A stretch of 64,000 bases of DNA, from contig CACZBW010000005.1 in assembly GCA_902779575.1 (NCBI GenBank), forward strand, positions 62,001-126,000, read 5' to 3'. Positions 51,110-60,028 of the stretch are shown one piece after another. Below the pieces are notes generated by a model, which saw only the letters and a program-made list of their open reading frames with translations, was not told the DNA's origin and ran no database searches. The DNA comes from an uncultured Lachnospiraceae bacterium. GTDB lineage: Bacteria; Bacillota; Clostridia; Lachnospirales; Lachnospiraceae. Position numbers and translations under genes: made by a program. Within the stretch, counting starts at the first letter, position 1; each line of letters starts with the position of its first letter.

Positions 51110-52645
51110 TCAATCGGAGATATTCGTTGCATACAGCGTACCGTCTTCCGCCGTGGACGGATTATGGACCGACGCGGACACATACAGCCCGGTGTAAAGA
51201 CCGTCCGATGCCGATATGGATGCCTCTGCACTGTAAACCGTATAGACGTTTCCGTCATCCCCTTCAATCGTAATCGTACTGGGGGTCGAGTCGATCACCG
51301 TCCCGCTGATCTGGGAGTATTCCTCCCCTGAAGACGAAGAGGAGGAATCGGTATTGGAATCATCTATGTAACTGCCGTCCGCAGGCAGCCCCTGCGGCTC
51401 TGTATTCGTAAGGTAGTCTTTCGACACATAGCCGGTTCCGTCACCTGTTGAAACGATAAACCAGTTGGGCGTCTCACCGATAACCGTAACTGCCGTACCA
51501 CCGCTCAGGGCTCCGCTTACAGAGGAATCCTTACTTGGCTGCGAACGGATGTTCACGTCTTCCGTCGTATAGAAGGTGGCGTAAGAATCGTAATTGGAAG
51601 CAGTATTCACCTCCGCCTGGGCTTCCGCGCTCAGCTCCTGGGAACCCTCCTGCTCCGCGTCCGCCGCGTTCGTGCTCTGCTGTCCATAGACCAGGAAATC
51701 TTTCCTGACATAACCTGTCACTCCGCCGACACTGACCTGGAACCAGCCGCTGGTTTCACCGGTAACCGTTACCGCATCCCCGGAACCGAACCCGCTGATC
51801 ACATCCGTATCCGTACCGGGGCCGGACCTCACATTGACTGTATCGTTCGTGTACAGGGTGACGTTCGCTCCGTAAGTCTGCAGAGATTCCAACTGGAGAG
51901 CCGACTCACTGCCTGCAGTGGTTTCATGCGTCTCTCCGTCCGTTGTCGTACCGGCAATCTGGTTGCCTGTCACGCTCTTCAGTTCTTCATCCTTCAGAAC
52001 GGTAAAGCTGTCGACGGAATCCTCTACGGCCTTCAGCAGGGTACTGTTATCATCTGTCACGGTTCCGGTAATCACATACGCCTGGTCTTTCGCCACGATT
52101 CCGTACGTTACCGAATAAGCCCACATACGGGCGGCGGCATTATACTTCACCACGTACCGGTAAATATTGACCTCGCCGACCGTCTTCGTCTCGAAGCTTT
52201 CCACATCGTATGCTTCCGGATCCGAATACTGCCTTGTCAGTGCGGCTTCAAGATCCTTCTGCGTCGTCTGGATGGACAGTGTCTTCAGAGAAGATTCCGT
52301 ACTTGCGTGGACGATATTGATCATCGCGTCGCTGCCGGACGAAAAGACACGCATCTCATCCGCATCCTGGGTCACCTTCCATGTATTGTCCGGAAGCGTA
52401 ATCCGGACCGTGCCGTCCTTCGATGTATAATCCACAGAGGTAATCAGCTTCTGCGTCTCTTCCTCTGTCTCAGCGATTCGGATAATCTGGGAAGCGGCTT
52501 CTGTCTGTATCTCTTCTTTCCTGCTCTGTTCTGTCTCCACTATGCTGGCAGGTTTCTCGCGGATGCTCCCGCATCCTGAAAGGAACAAGGATGTTCCCGA
52601 TACAACCGCCGCACAGAACAGGACCTGTCTGCCCCAATTCCTCAA
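51110..52645 (-). CDS. SH3-domain lipoprotein with two SH3b repeats
   Basis: This 511-residue surface lipoprotein has a signal peptide ending in the lipobox LSGC (Cys25). A domain of about 200 residues with a beta-rich look follows. Then come two bacterial SH3 repeats (VRSGPGTDTDVISGFGSGD... and IRSQPSKDSSVSGALSGG...). The C-terminus is an OB-like module (ISGTVIDSTPSTITIEGDDG). SH3b domains bind cell-wall peptides. The start codon is TTG at 52645 with GGGAGG 8 bases upstream. It belongs to a group of three SH3 proteins around signal peptidase I. Confidence 0.85.
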   Translation of the reverse strand: MRNWGRQVLFCAAVVSGTSLFLSGCGSIREKPASIVETEQSRKEEIQTEAASQIIRIAETEEETQKLITSVDYTSKDGTVRITLPDNTWKVTQDADEMRVFSSGSDAMINIVHASTESSLKTLSIQTTQKDLEAALTRQYSDPEAYDVESFETKTVGEVNIYRYVVKYNAAARMWAYSVTYGIVAKDQAYVITGTVTDDNSTLLKAVEDSVDSFTVLKDEELKSVTGNQIAGTTTDGETHETTAGSESALQLESLQTYGANVTLYTNDTVNVRSGPGTDTDVISGFGSGDAVTVTGETSGWFQVSVGGVTGYVRKDFLVYGQQSTNAADAEQEGSQELSAEAQAEVNTASNYDSYATFYTTEDVNIRSQPSKDSSVSGALSGGTAVTVIGETPNWFIVSTGDGTGYVSKDYLTNTEPQGLPADGSYIDDSNTDSSSSSSGEEYSQISGTVIDSTPSTITIEGDDGNVYTVYSAEASISASDGLYTGLYVSASVHNPSTAEDGTLYATNISD

Positions 52646-52847
52646 TTCCGTAACCTCCCTTACAGGCCGGCCCTTTCCGGCACTGTCATTTATACTCAGC
52701 CCTTATCCATATTATATCCGGGAAAGCGGACCCTCTCCCCGGGTCCTGCATCCCGCCTGCCGTACAGGAAAATCAGACCGCCGCACCGTCCATTATTATC
52801 CGGTGTGACGGCCTTTTTCCGCAGCGCTTAAAATCTGCTTCAGCGGA

Positions 52848-53708
52848 TCAGCCTACAAGGTTTTTATTGATATATCCGCTTGACCCGTTGTAATTAACCT
52901 GATACCATCTGTCGGCTTCACCGACGATCGTCACCTGTGTTCCCGCATTCAGGACGCCTACCACGTCGCTGATTTCACTTGCAGCGGAACGAAGGTTCGC
53001 ATCCGAATTCAGTGTGACAACCGTACCGCCGGACACTTCCACCGCCGGAGCTGCTTCCGGCTGCGGTGCAGGAGCCGGGGTATTGTCATCCTCATCCATA
53101 TGACCCTGCACCTGAGCAGGTGCTGCTGCCGGAGCGGTCTCGGCGGTCTGGTTCATGGCCGCTTCCCTCTCCTCAGCCGTCTTCGGCGCTACCTCGGAGG
53201 CCGAAAGCCAGTCTTTCGAAACATAACCGTAAGTATCCGAATCCTCAAAGTACACTTTATACCAGTTCGGCGTCTCGCCTGTAACTGTTACTGTCTGGCC
53301 CTGGTCGAGACTGCTGAATATATTATCCTTCTTAGTAGTCGGTTTCTCGCGTACGTTCACGTCGTCAAGAGCATACATGGTGACCCAGTTCTCATAGGCC
53401 TGCTCCTGATTCCGCTCTTCCTTGGCGGAAAGTTCCGCTTCGGTAACCGGTTCCGGCGCGGGTGCCTCTGTCACCGGCTGGGTCTCTGTCTGCGGAGGAA
53501 GTTCCGTCACCGGCTGCGTCTCCTTTTCTGTCTCGGGAGCTTCTGTCACAGCCTCTGTAACAACCACAATCGGCGCCTCCGTAACTTTCTCCGTCTGCTT
53601 GATCTGCATCGGACCGTTCCCTTCACGCATCTGCCCGCAGCCGGCAGCAGCCGCAGCGATCATCATGGCCGCAGCCAGCACCAGAAAAGCTCTTACGTTC
53701 TTCTTCAT
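52848..53708 (-). CDS. SH3-domain lipoprotein with two SH3b repeats
   Basis: This 286-residue surface lipoprotein has a lipobox AAGC (Cys24). Next is a Glu/Thr/Pro-rich stretch (about 35-95) that reads as a flexible linker. The first SH3b domain is at VREKPTTKKDNIFSSLDQGQTVTVTGE and a second is at the C-terminus (LRSAASEISDVVGVLNAGTQV). It probably binds the cell wall. A promoter lies at 53929-53957. It is upstream of the larger SH3 lipoprotein, but there is a 202-base gap without a clear terminator, so they may share a transcript. Confidence 0.85.
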   Translation of the reverse strand: MKKNVRAFLVLAAAMMIAAAAAGCGQMREGNGPMQIKQTEKVTEAPIVVVTEAVTEAPETEKETQPVTELPPQTETQPVTEAPAPEPVTEAELSAKEERNQEQAYENWVTMYALDDVNVREKPTTKKDNIFSSLDQGQTVTVTGETPNWYKVYFEDSDTYGYVSKDWLSASEVAPKTAEEREAAMNQTAETAPAAAPAQVQGHMDEDDNTPAPAPQPEAAPAVEVSGGTVVTLNSDANLRSAASEISDVVGVLNAGTQVTIVGEADRWYQVNYNGSSGYINKNLVG

Positions 53709-53928
53709 ACCCTTGTTCCCCCTTAATATTCCCCTGATCTTATCTGCTGTCCCCTGAAAACCTGCAGCAATTCTACCATCCGGCCGGCTTTCCCTTACCT
53801 GCCGGAAAGTATATCAGAAAACAAAAATACCGATGCCGGCAGGCCGCTCTGTCAGAAACAGAAAACGCCGCAGAACACCGGCACAACAATTTGGCGCAGA
53901 AGCGCCGGACCGAAAAACAATTTAGTAC

Positions 53929-53957
53929 ATAATAGCATTAAAGAGAGCGAAAAACAA
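53929..53957 (-). promoter_or_regulatory. Promoter of the SH3 lipoprotein gene
   Basis: Minus-strand TTGTTT (53957-53952), a 17-base spacer and TATTAT (53934-53929). The 440-base gap 53709-54148 holds this, the lepB promoter and the inverted repeat GGCGC/GCGCC near 53893, and no gene. Confidence 0.6.
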
Positions 53958-54022
53958 GTAAAATTGGCGCATCTAAGAAAGGAATCACTTAGAATTAACA
54001 ATTCTTTAGGAAAGCCTCGTAA

Positions 54023-54051
54023 TTGTTTCTTTTTCTATATAGTGGTATACT
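54023..54051 (+). promoter_or_regulatory. Promoter of the signal peptidase gene
   Basis: TTGTTT (54023-54028), a 17-base spacer and TATACT (54046-54051), about 100 bases before the start. Confidence 0.65.
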
Positions 54052-54148
54052 GTTAGCGTTTCATGTGTACCGGAATCATGATCACAGAACCAAAAGCAGG
54101 CTTGCGGAATGTGACAGAAAACCGATATAAGAGTAAGGAGGATTCCAT

Positions 54149-54826
54149 ATGCCCGGAAAAAACAGCGAGACCGACAGCAGCACAGGTGAGGAGAAACGAA
54201 GCGTGTGGCGGGAGATTCTGAGCTGGATCGAAGTGATCGTGATAGCTGTCGTTCTGGCGCTTGCCATCGACAATTTTATAATAATCAACGCTACCGTTCC
54301 TTCCGGTTCCATGGAGAAGACTATTCTGACCGGTTCCAGAGTTCTCGGGACCCGCTTCTCCTACTGGTTTTCAGAACCGCAGCGCGGAGATATCGTCGTA
54401 TTCTGGTATCAGATCGATAAGGAAAAAGATAAGAATCTTTCCTTCTTCAAAAAGAATCGTACCAAATACATCAAGCGCATTATCGGGCTGCCCGGTGAAA
54501 CCGTGGAAATCAGAGACGGACAGGTTTATATAGACTCCGTGCCGCTTGAGGAGGATTATATCAACGGCGAATGGATCGTTGCCAACGGTCCCTTCCTCTT
54601 TGAGGTACCGGAAGGCTGCTACCTGATGCTCGGAGATAACCGGAACAACTCCAGCGACGCCCGCTACTGGCCCAACATTGCCTATCTGGAAGGCCTTGCC
54701 TCGACAGCCGATGAAGCGCGTCCATATTCCTATGTCCCGAAGGAAGAGATTCTGGGCAAGGCATATTTCTGCTACTGGCCTTTCTCTCAGGCAGGTTCCC
54801 TTTACAGCGAAGACCGCGGGAAATAA
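54149..54826 (+). CDS. lepB: Signal peptidase I
   Basis: This 225-residue membrane serine protease has one N-terminal helix (about 25-47), then the catalytic serine in PSGSM (Ser54) and the catalytic lysine in YIKRIIG (Lys109). LPGETVEI and the GDNRNNSSDAR box follow. It cuts signal peptides of secreted proteins at the outer face. The start follows AAGGAGGATTCC. The following DUF2007-like and plsY genes run in the same direction with small gaps, so they may be one operon. Confidence 0.95.
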   Translation: MPGKNSETDSSTGEEKRSVWREILSWIEVIVIAVVLALAIDNFIIINATVPSGSMEKTILTGSRVLGTRFSYWFSEPQRGDIVVFWYQIDKEKDKNLSFFKKNRTKYIKRIIGLPGETVEIRDGQVYIDSVPLEEDYINGEWIVANGPFLFEVPEGCYLMLGDNRNNSSDARYWPNIAYLEGLASTADEARPYSYVPKEEILGKAYFCYWPFSQAGSLYSEDRGK

Positions 54827-54885
54827 GAGCCCGGTCTTTCCGGGATCCTGTCAAAAGACATAACAGATTGTGAGAAATATCAGCT

Positions 54886-55230
54886 ATGGCTCATACAGAA
54901 CAGACTGATTCAAAAAACCGTATCCGCGCCGCCTACGCGGCTACCGGTGAAGACGCGGACCGTATGACCGCCCTTCTTGCAGAGAACGGGATCAATGCCG
55001 TTAAACAGGGCGGAAGCAGGGATATCTATACCGTCGGAGGAGTCTTTGGCGTAGAGATCATGGTGGATCCGGACGATCTGGACCGCGCCAGGGAACTGAT
55101 CAGGGGAATGACCGGAGATGATTCTCCTGCCCCCGCGTCCCCGCGCTTTGGCAGACGGACCGTCCTCAGCCTGGGGATAGCGGTCCTCCTGCTCATACTG
55201 CTTGTTTTTCTGAGAGGACTGCTCGGATAA
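54886..55230 (+). CDS. DUF2007-like protein with C-terminal membrane helix
   Basis: This 114-residue protein has an alpha/beta domain (RAAYAATGEDADRMTALLAENGINAVKQGG...FGVEIMVDPDDLDRARELI, about 12-75) that matches the small DUF2007 fold often found in signalling proteins. A Pro/Ala linker and one hydrophobic helix follow (about 93-111). The role is unknown. The ribosome binding site is weak, so translation may be coupled to lepB. Confidence 0.7.
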   Translation: MAHTEQTDSKNRIRAAYAATGEDADRMTALLAENGINAVKQGGSRDIYTVGGVFGVEIMVDPDDLDRARELIRGMTGDDSPAPASPRFGRRTVLSLGIAVLLLILLVFLRGLLG

Positions 55231-55250
55231 GCGGAAGGAGACGTCAGATT

Positions 55251-55856
55251 ATGAAAGAACGCATCTTAAGCCTTCTGATCGGATATGTCCTGGGCTCCAT
55301 TCTGACAGCGGAAATCATTGTCCGCAGAAAAACCGGCAGACCGGCTTCTGAATTCGGATCCGGAAACCCCGGAATGGCCAATATAATGAGGGTATTCGGT
55401 TTCCGGGCAGGGATCGCCGTGCTGGCAGGGGACCTGCTGAAAACGGCCGCTGCCGCTCTTCTTTCCTGCTTCCTCTTCCCGGAGCAGGGACAGATTCTTG
55501 TCCTTTACGCAGGACTTGGAGCTGTGACCGGTCATAACTGGCCGCTCTGGAACCGCCTGAAAGGCGGCAAGGGCGTGAGCGTTTCCTGTATGGCCATATT
55601 CCTTTACAGCCCGCTCTGGGGGCTGATCGCCAATGCGGCCGGCATGCTGGTTGTGCTTTTCACGGGCTATCTCCCCCTCGGCGCTGTTGTGATTACCACG
55701 CTGTATGCCATATTTGCCATTCTCTTCCTCGGCAAAGAGGCTGCTGTTCTTTCTGCCATACTTGCAGCCATCATGTTCCAGAGACATTTCCAGGGCCTGG
55801 TCCGGATGGTGCGCGGGGAGGAACGCAGAAATGCGCAGCTCTTCAGGAAAAAATAA
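55251..55856 (+). CDS. plsY: Glycerol-3-phosphate acyltransferase PlsY
   Basis: This 201-residue multi-pass enzyme transfers acyl from acyl-phosphate to glycerol 3-phosphate, the first step of phospholipid synthesis. The family motif GSGNPGMANIMR (36-47) is close to the usual GSGNxGATNxxR. TGHNWPLWNRLKGGKGVS (93-110) matches the second motif. Five membrane helices are expected. It starts 21 bases after the DUF2007-like gene. Confidence 0.92.
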   Translation: MKERILSLLIGYVLGSILTAEIIVRRKTGRPASEFGSGNPGMANIMRVFGFRAGIAVLAGDLLKTAAAALLSCFLFPEQGQILVLYAGLGAVTGHNWPLWNRLKGGKGVSVSCMAIFLYSPLWGLIANAAGMLVVLFTGYLPLGAVVITTLYAIFAILFLGKEAAVLSAILAAIMFQRHFQGLVRMVRGEERRNAQLFRKK

Positions 55857-55893
55857 GCTTCCGCGGAAAAATACACTTCTGCAGGAAGATCCC

Positions 55894-55934
55894 AAAAAAT
55901 TACCCCGGACAGGCTGTGAAAAAGCCGTCCGGGG
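55894..55934. terminator. Bidirectional terminator after plsY
   Basis: CCCCGGAC (55903-55910) pairs with GTCCGGGG (55927-55934). T runs occur on both strands, six on the minus strand. It ends plsY and the convergent SH3 protein. Confidence 0.88.
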
Positions 55935-55943
55935 ATTTTCATT

Positions 55944-57497
55944 TTACTGGAAGAATTTCGGTCCCATATATCCGACCATTCCATCTACTTCCACTTTATA
56001 CCAGCCTTCTTCCGGACCGTAGAACAGTACCGTGGTGCCTGCCTGGTAAGTGCCGAGTATATTGTCGCCATAATCCGGCGCGCTTCTCAGATAACAGGTG
56101 CCCGTCATGGTCAGGTAAGTCGGCTGGGGCGCCTCAGTCTGGGGAGCCTGCGTCTCCGGGACGGTCGGCGCCGTCAGGACGCTTTCACTGCTCAGACCGC
56201 TTTCCGAACCGTAGGAGCTGCTGTCTGCCGAAGGATTATCCGAAGCCTGCGGATTGCTCCCGGAACTGACGGTTTCCTGCGGCAGATCATTGTTTTCCGC
56301 GCCCGGAACCGTCGGCGCCGTAAGAGTCGCGGGCAGGACAATGCCTGCGTTCGTTACGGTAACGCCTGTTGCCCTGTTCGTCATGGAAGAGGAATTGCCG
56401 CCCATGGAAGAGCTTCCGCTCACCAGAATCGTATTCCGGGCGTCAACGGTATCCGGGGCAGAAAGGTCTTCTTCCGTCTCCTGCTGACTGTTCTGCGCTG
56501 CCCCGACTCCTACAAGCGGGGCTTCCGGATCAAAGTCCTGAACAGACTCTCTGTCCCACTCCTCCACGTTTTCTGACTCTGTTTCCGTCTCATCCACGAA
56601 ACGGTTCTCCGCTTCTGTACCGGCCTCCGTTTCGTCCTCTTTTACTGCTGCAGCCGGACCGGCACCGGTCTTGATTCCGTCTTCTGCGCCGGTCTGCGTC
56701 CTGGCAGAAATCCCGTCCTCTTCGCTCTCAGCCTCAGTGGAATCCTCTGTATCAGCTTCGCTTTCGGTCAGCTTTTCTGTCTTTGCTTCGCTCTCGCTCA
56801 GCTTCTCTGTCTCTGCTTCACTTTCGGTCAGCTGTTCTGTCTCCGCTTCGCTCTCGCTCTGCTTCTCTGTCTCTGCTTCACTTTCGGTCAGCTGTTCCGT
56901 CTCTGCTTCGCTCTCGCTCTGCTTCTCTGTCCCAGCTTCACTTTCGGTCAGCTGTTCCGTCTCCGCTTCGCTCTCGCTCTGCTTCTCTGTCTCAGCTTCA
57001 CTTTCGGTCAGCTGTTCCGTTTCCGCTTCGCTTTCCGTCTGCTTCTCTGTCTCAGCTTCACTTTCGGTCAGCTGTTCTGTCTCCGCTTCGCTTTCCGTCT
57101 GCTTCTCTGTCTCAGCTTCACTTTCGGTCGGCTTTTCCGTTTCCGCTTCGCTTTCCGTCTGCTTCTCCGTCTCCGCTTCGCTTTCGCTCTGCTTCTCCGT
57201 TTCCGCTTCCGTTTCACTCTCAGTCTGCAAAACGGCGCTCTCTTCTGTCTGAGAGTCTTCCTCCGGCGTATTCTCCGCTGACTCTCTCAGCTCCGCGCCG
57301 GATACAACAGCTCCGCTTCCAGGTATATTCCTCCGGGACCGGTCGGACCGGACGCCCCCCGTGAGCCCCACGACAGTAGCGATAACAACTCCCGCAAGCA
57401 GGAGCAGAATGATCATCACCAGATAACGGATATGGTCCGATATCCACTCCTGCAGAGCATTCTCGCCCGTATTGCCTCTCGACGATCTTTTTTTCAT
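55944..57497 (-). CDS. Membrane-anchored SH3 protein with acidic 10-residue repeats
   Basis: This 517-residue type II membrane protein has a short basic tail, one helix (about 25-48) and a long extracellular part. Residues about 95-255 are about 16 copies of the 10-residue unit ESEAETEKQT or ESEAETEQLT. Alternating copies make a higher-order 20-residue period, seen as a 60-base period in the DNA at about 56745-57215. The C-terminal 60 residues form an SH3b domain (CYLRSAPDYGDNILGTYQAG). It is probably a cell-wall spacer or adhesive protein. The start at 57497 follows AGGAGGGGAG. Confidence 0.85.
   Translation of the reverse strand: MKKRSSRGNTGENALQEWISDHIRYLVMIILLLLAGVVIATVVGLTGGVRSDRSRRNIPGSGAVVSGAELRESAENTPEEDSQTEESAVLQTESETEAETEKQSESEAETEKQTESEAETEKPTESEAETEKQTESEAETEQLTESEAETEKQTESEAETEQLTESEAETEKQSESEAETEQLTESEAGTEKQSESEAETEQLTESEAETEKQSESEAETEQLTESEAETEKLSESEAKTEKLTESEADTEDSTEAESEEDGISARTQTGAEDGIKTGAGPAAAVKEDETEAGTEAENRFVDETETESENVEEWDRESVQDFDPEAPLVGVGAAQNSQQETEEDLSAPDTVDARNTILVSGSSSMGGNSSSMTNRATGVTVTNAGIVLPATLTAPTVPGAENNDLPQETVSSGSNPQASDNPSADSSSYGSESGLSSESVLTAPTVPETQAPQTEAPQPTYLTMTGTCYLRSAPDYGDNILGTYQAGTTVLFYGPEEGWYKVEVDGMVGYMGPKFFQ
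56745..57215. repeat. Tandem 30-base coding repeat
   Basis: A run of 30-base units coding ESEAETEKQT-type peptides, paired into 60-base repeats (Lys-Gln then Gln-Leu forms). Its high identity makes copy number prone to slippage. Antisense frames through it are not genes. Confidence 0.85.
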
Positions 57498-57728
57498 ACA
57501 GAATCTCCCCTCCTGTATATAGCTGTGCATTTCCGCCCCTGAAGCGGAATACCACAGACAACCCTTATTGATTTTTCTCCCCAATCGCCCTGTTACGGCT
57601 GTTTTCCATCTTAATCGATTTTGAAGCCGCAATCAAGTCTATTCTTTCGCGGCCGCCTGAAGGAAGCGAAAAAAGCGGAATCTGAAGGCATGTTCCTGAC
57701 AAAAAAGGGGTTCCCGGAGCCGGCACTG

Positions 57729-57759
57729 AAAAAAGCTGCCGTCCTTCAGGAGCGGCAGC
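57729..57759 (-). terminator. Terminator of the AI-2E family gene
   Basis: GCTGCCG-TCC pairs with GGA-G-CGGCAGC, followed by TTTTTT on the minus strand, 21 bases past the stop. Confidence 0.92.
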
Positions 57760-57779
57760 CTGCAGATCAATATCATCTG

Positions 57780-58982
57780 TTATGATCCGGTTCTGTCTTT
57801 CTCTTTGCCCGTCGCAGCCCTGGCGGCCGCTTCCGCCGCGTCAATCCGGTTTCTGCGCGCCTCCAGGCGGGGCAGAATTTCATCCCGGTACAGGAAATCA
57901 AAAATCGCGGCCATCGGGATGGCAACCAGGATCCCGACAATTCCGAACATTCTTCCGCCGATGATAATCGCGGCCAGAATCAGGATAGAAGGCACCCCCA
58001 GCAGGCTTCCGAAAAGCTTCGGTTTAAAAAAGTAGCCGTCAAATGTCTGCAGCACCAGGGTAAAAATCAGAAAGCCCAGCGCATACCAGGGATTGATCAG
58101 AACGAGAATTGCCGAACCGATCGCAGCGCCAAGAATCGGACCGAAGGTCGGGGCCAGGTTTGTAACGCCGACCACCATGGAAATCAGGAGAACATAAGGG
58201 TATCCCGCAAAAAGCATGAAAATCGCGTTGATCGAACCGATCAGCAGGCCGTCCAGCAGGTCACACAGTATATACTGGACCAGGATCGCATTGCAGCGGC
58301 CGAGGAAATTATTGGATTTCCTGTAGGAATCCTCATTGATGACAGCCCGGTAGAGGCGGTTGACGCCGGCCAGGATCCTCTCCTTATCCACCAGCAGATA
58401 GCCTGCTATAATGCATGAAATAATCATGTTGAAGATATCTACGCCATAGGAAATGGTCCTGTCCAGGATTCCGTTTATGCTCTTGGGCAGGATGGATGTA
58501 ATATTCCCGATCAGGTCATTTCCCATAGAAGTAATTTCAGAAATATCGATATCATGCTGGGCGGCAAGTTCCGTCAGCTCCTCCAGCATATCATTCAGTC
58601 CCTTCGCGTAAATGCCCAGATTGCCGATAAACATGCGGACGCTGGAAATCATCTGCGGCACAAGCGCGATCAGGAGAATGGAAACAAAGAGGATAATCAG
58701 TACAAAAACGATCAGGACAGAGAGACCGTGGGCCACGGTTTTTCGTCTGACTTTCTGAAAAATGTGCATCTCCAGGAATTTCACCAGCGGATCAAGCACA
58801 TATGCAACCACCAGTCCGATAAAAACCGGTTCTATAAAGTAATAGACAGACTTCAGACCGCTCCACATAGCCGCCAGGTTTGTCAGAAATACAAACAGAA
58901 GTACGCCGCAGCACAGGGCAAAGGTATACGCCGCCCATGGACTTTCCAGTACTTTTCTGATCGATCGCCACAACCTTCTCAT
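57780..58982 (-). CDS. AI-2E family transporter
   Basis: This 400-residue membrane protein has about eight helices. The family block GVTNLAPTFGPILGAAIGSAILV (about 270-292) and the following DGYFFKPKLFGSLLGVPSILI are the best matches to the AI-2E (TqsA/YdiK) superfamily. Members export small molecules or act as sodium/proton antiporters; the substrate is unknown. The C-terminus is basic and polar. The start follows AGAGGTGGGC. It is a single gene with its own terminator. Confidence 0.88.
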   Translation of the reverse strand: MRRLWRSIRKVLESPWAAYTFALCCGVLLFVFLTNLAAMWSGLKSVYYFIEPVFIGLVVAYVLDPLVKFLEMHIFQKVRRKTVAHGLSVLIVFVLIILFVSILLIALVPQMISSVRMFIGNLGIYAKGLNDMLEELTELAAQHDIDISEITSMGNDLIGNITSILPKSINGILDRTISYGVDIFNMIISCIIAGYLLVDKERILAGVNRLYRAVINEDSYRKSNNFLGRCNAILVQYILCDLLDGLLIGSINAIFMLFAGYPYVLLISMVVGVTNLAPTFGPILGAAIGSAILVLINPWYALGFLIFTLVLQTFDGYFFKPKLFGSLLGVPSILILAAIIIGGRMFGIVGILVAIPMAAIFDFLYRDEILPRLEARRNRIDAAEAAARAATGKEKDRTGS

Positions 58983-59077
58983 CTCTGCCCACCTCTGCTT
59001 TTTGTCTGCCAGATGTTGTAAACCCGGAACCGGACAGAACGGACGCGATTCCGCCGGAGCGGATTCAGCCGGAATTG

Positions 59078-59722
59078 TCAGCCCAGTCCGGGATTTTTAT
59101 AATCCGGGAAACGGATCCGGATATACTGCTTGATCGCCTCCACACAGCCTTCCGTACCGATCGCGCCGCTGTTCAGGCACAGGTCATAGCTGCGCACATC
59201 ATTCCAGTCGCGTCCCGTATAATACTTATGATAATCCGCCCTGTACTTATTGAGCTCCCGGATATACTTCAGCGTAGTCTTTCCGCCGTTTGCACCGCGG
59301 ATCTTTGCCTGCTCAAGGCAATATTCCTCGGAAGCGTAGATAAAAATCCGGATCAGGTTCTCACGACCCTCAAGAATAAAGTCGCCGCAGCGCCCGATCA
59401 CGATACAGGATTCCTCATCCGCGAGGCCGCGGATAATCTTGGCCTGATAATTGAACAGGTTCTGATTCGATAGAAAATCTCTGCTCTCCGGGGGAATCAC
59501 TTCGCCTGTGAATTCTTTGCGTGCGATCCGGAACAGCCTCGTCCCCTTCAGCTTCTCATCCGCCTGCGCGAACAATGCCTCATTAATTCCGGAATCATCG
59601 GATGCCATACGAAGAATCTCTTTGTTATAAAATGGAATCTGAAGCTCCCTGCCAAGCATCTCACCGACTGCCTTACCGCCGCTTCCATAATAGCGCGCTA
59701 TTGTAATAACGATCTTATCCAT
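59078..59722 (-). CDS. Cytidylate-kinase-like protein (Cytidylate_kin2 family)
   Basis: This 214-residue P-loop protein has the start IVITIARYYGSGGKAVGEMLG. Its nucleotide loop GSGGKA keeps the lysine but lacks the following Ser/Thr. YNKEILRMA and IVIGRCGDFIL follow, as in the paralogue at 20856-21443. The substrate is unknown. The start follows GGAGGAG. It has no clear operon partner. Confidence 0.8.
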   Translation of the reverse strand: MDKIVITIARYYGSGGKAVGEMLGRELQIPFYNKEILRMASDDSGINEALFAQADEKLKGTRLFRIARKEFTGEVIPPESRDFLSNQNLFNYQAKIIRGLADEESCIVIGRCGDFILEGRENLIRIFIYASEEYCLEQAKIRGANGGKTTLKYIRELNKYRADYHKYYTGRDWNDVRSYDLCLNSGAIGTEGCVEAIKQYIRIRFPDYKNPGLG

Positions 59723-59939
59723 GACTCCTCCTCTCCGTACCGCGTGTTTCAGTTAAAAACGCAATGCAGTCTGCACAAGAAAATCTTTACAGACTCTCCC
59801 ATGTTTATAGAAAAAGTATAGCATAGTCGTATTTTTGTGTAAATCCTCAGCCTTCGATTTCATTTCCCGGGAACTGCTGTTCACAGCCTGTCTGAAAATG
59901 AATCCGGCTGTATGATCCGCAGGCGGAAAATTGTTTCGG

Positions 59940-59968
59940 TTGACAATCCCTGCCGATCTGATTAAAAT
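59940..59968 (+). promoter_or_regulatory. Promoter of the OhrR-type gene
   Basis: TTGACA (59940-59945), a 17-base spacer and TAAAAT (59963-59968), 60 bases before the start. It is a strong promoter suited to autorepression. The rest of the 306-base gap 59723-60028 shows nothing clear. Confidence 0.8.
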
Positions 59969-59973
59969 AAAAT

Positions 59974-59994
59974 CAATTGAGCGCAATAGAATTG
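59974..59994. promoter_or_regulatory. Possible OhrR operator
   Basis: Inverted repeat CAATT-N11-AATTG immediately after the -10 box. AT-rich arms with this layout resemble MarR/OhrR operators, and the site is where an autorepressor would block transcription. Confidence 0.55.
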
Positions 59995-60028
59995 TGCTTG
60001 CAAATACATTGGAAGAAGGTTCCATACT

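Noticed and set aside
56671-57364. Two antisense Ser-rich and Arg/Ser-rich frames through the 30-base repeat
   Set aside because: They are reverse frames of the tandem coding repeat; a repetitive DNA stretch lacks stops in several frames.
57603-57700. Possible gene in the 282-base gap before the AI-2E gene
   Set aside because: No frame with a start and ribosome binding site was seen; the gap holds only the terminator at 57729-57759.
59753-60025. 90-codon minus-strand frame between the kinase-like and OhrR genes
   Set aside because: It covers the promoter and operator of the OhrR-type gene and has no recognisable features.
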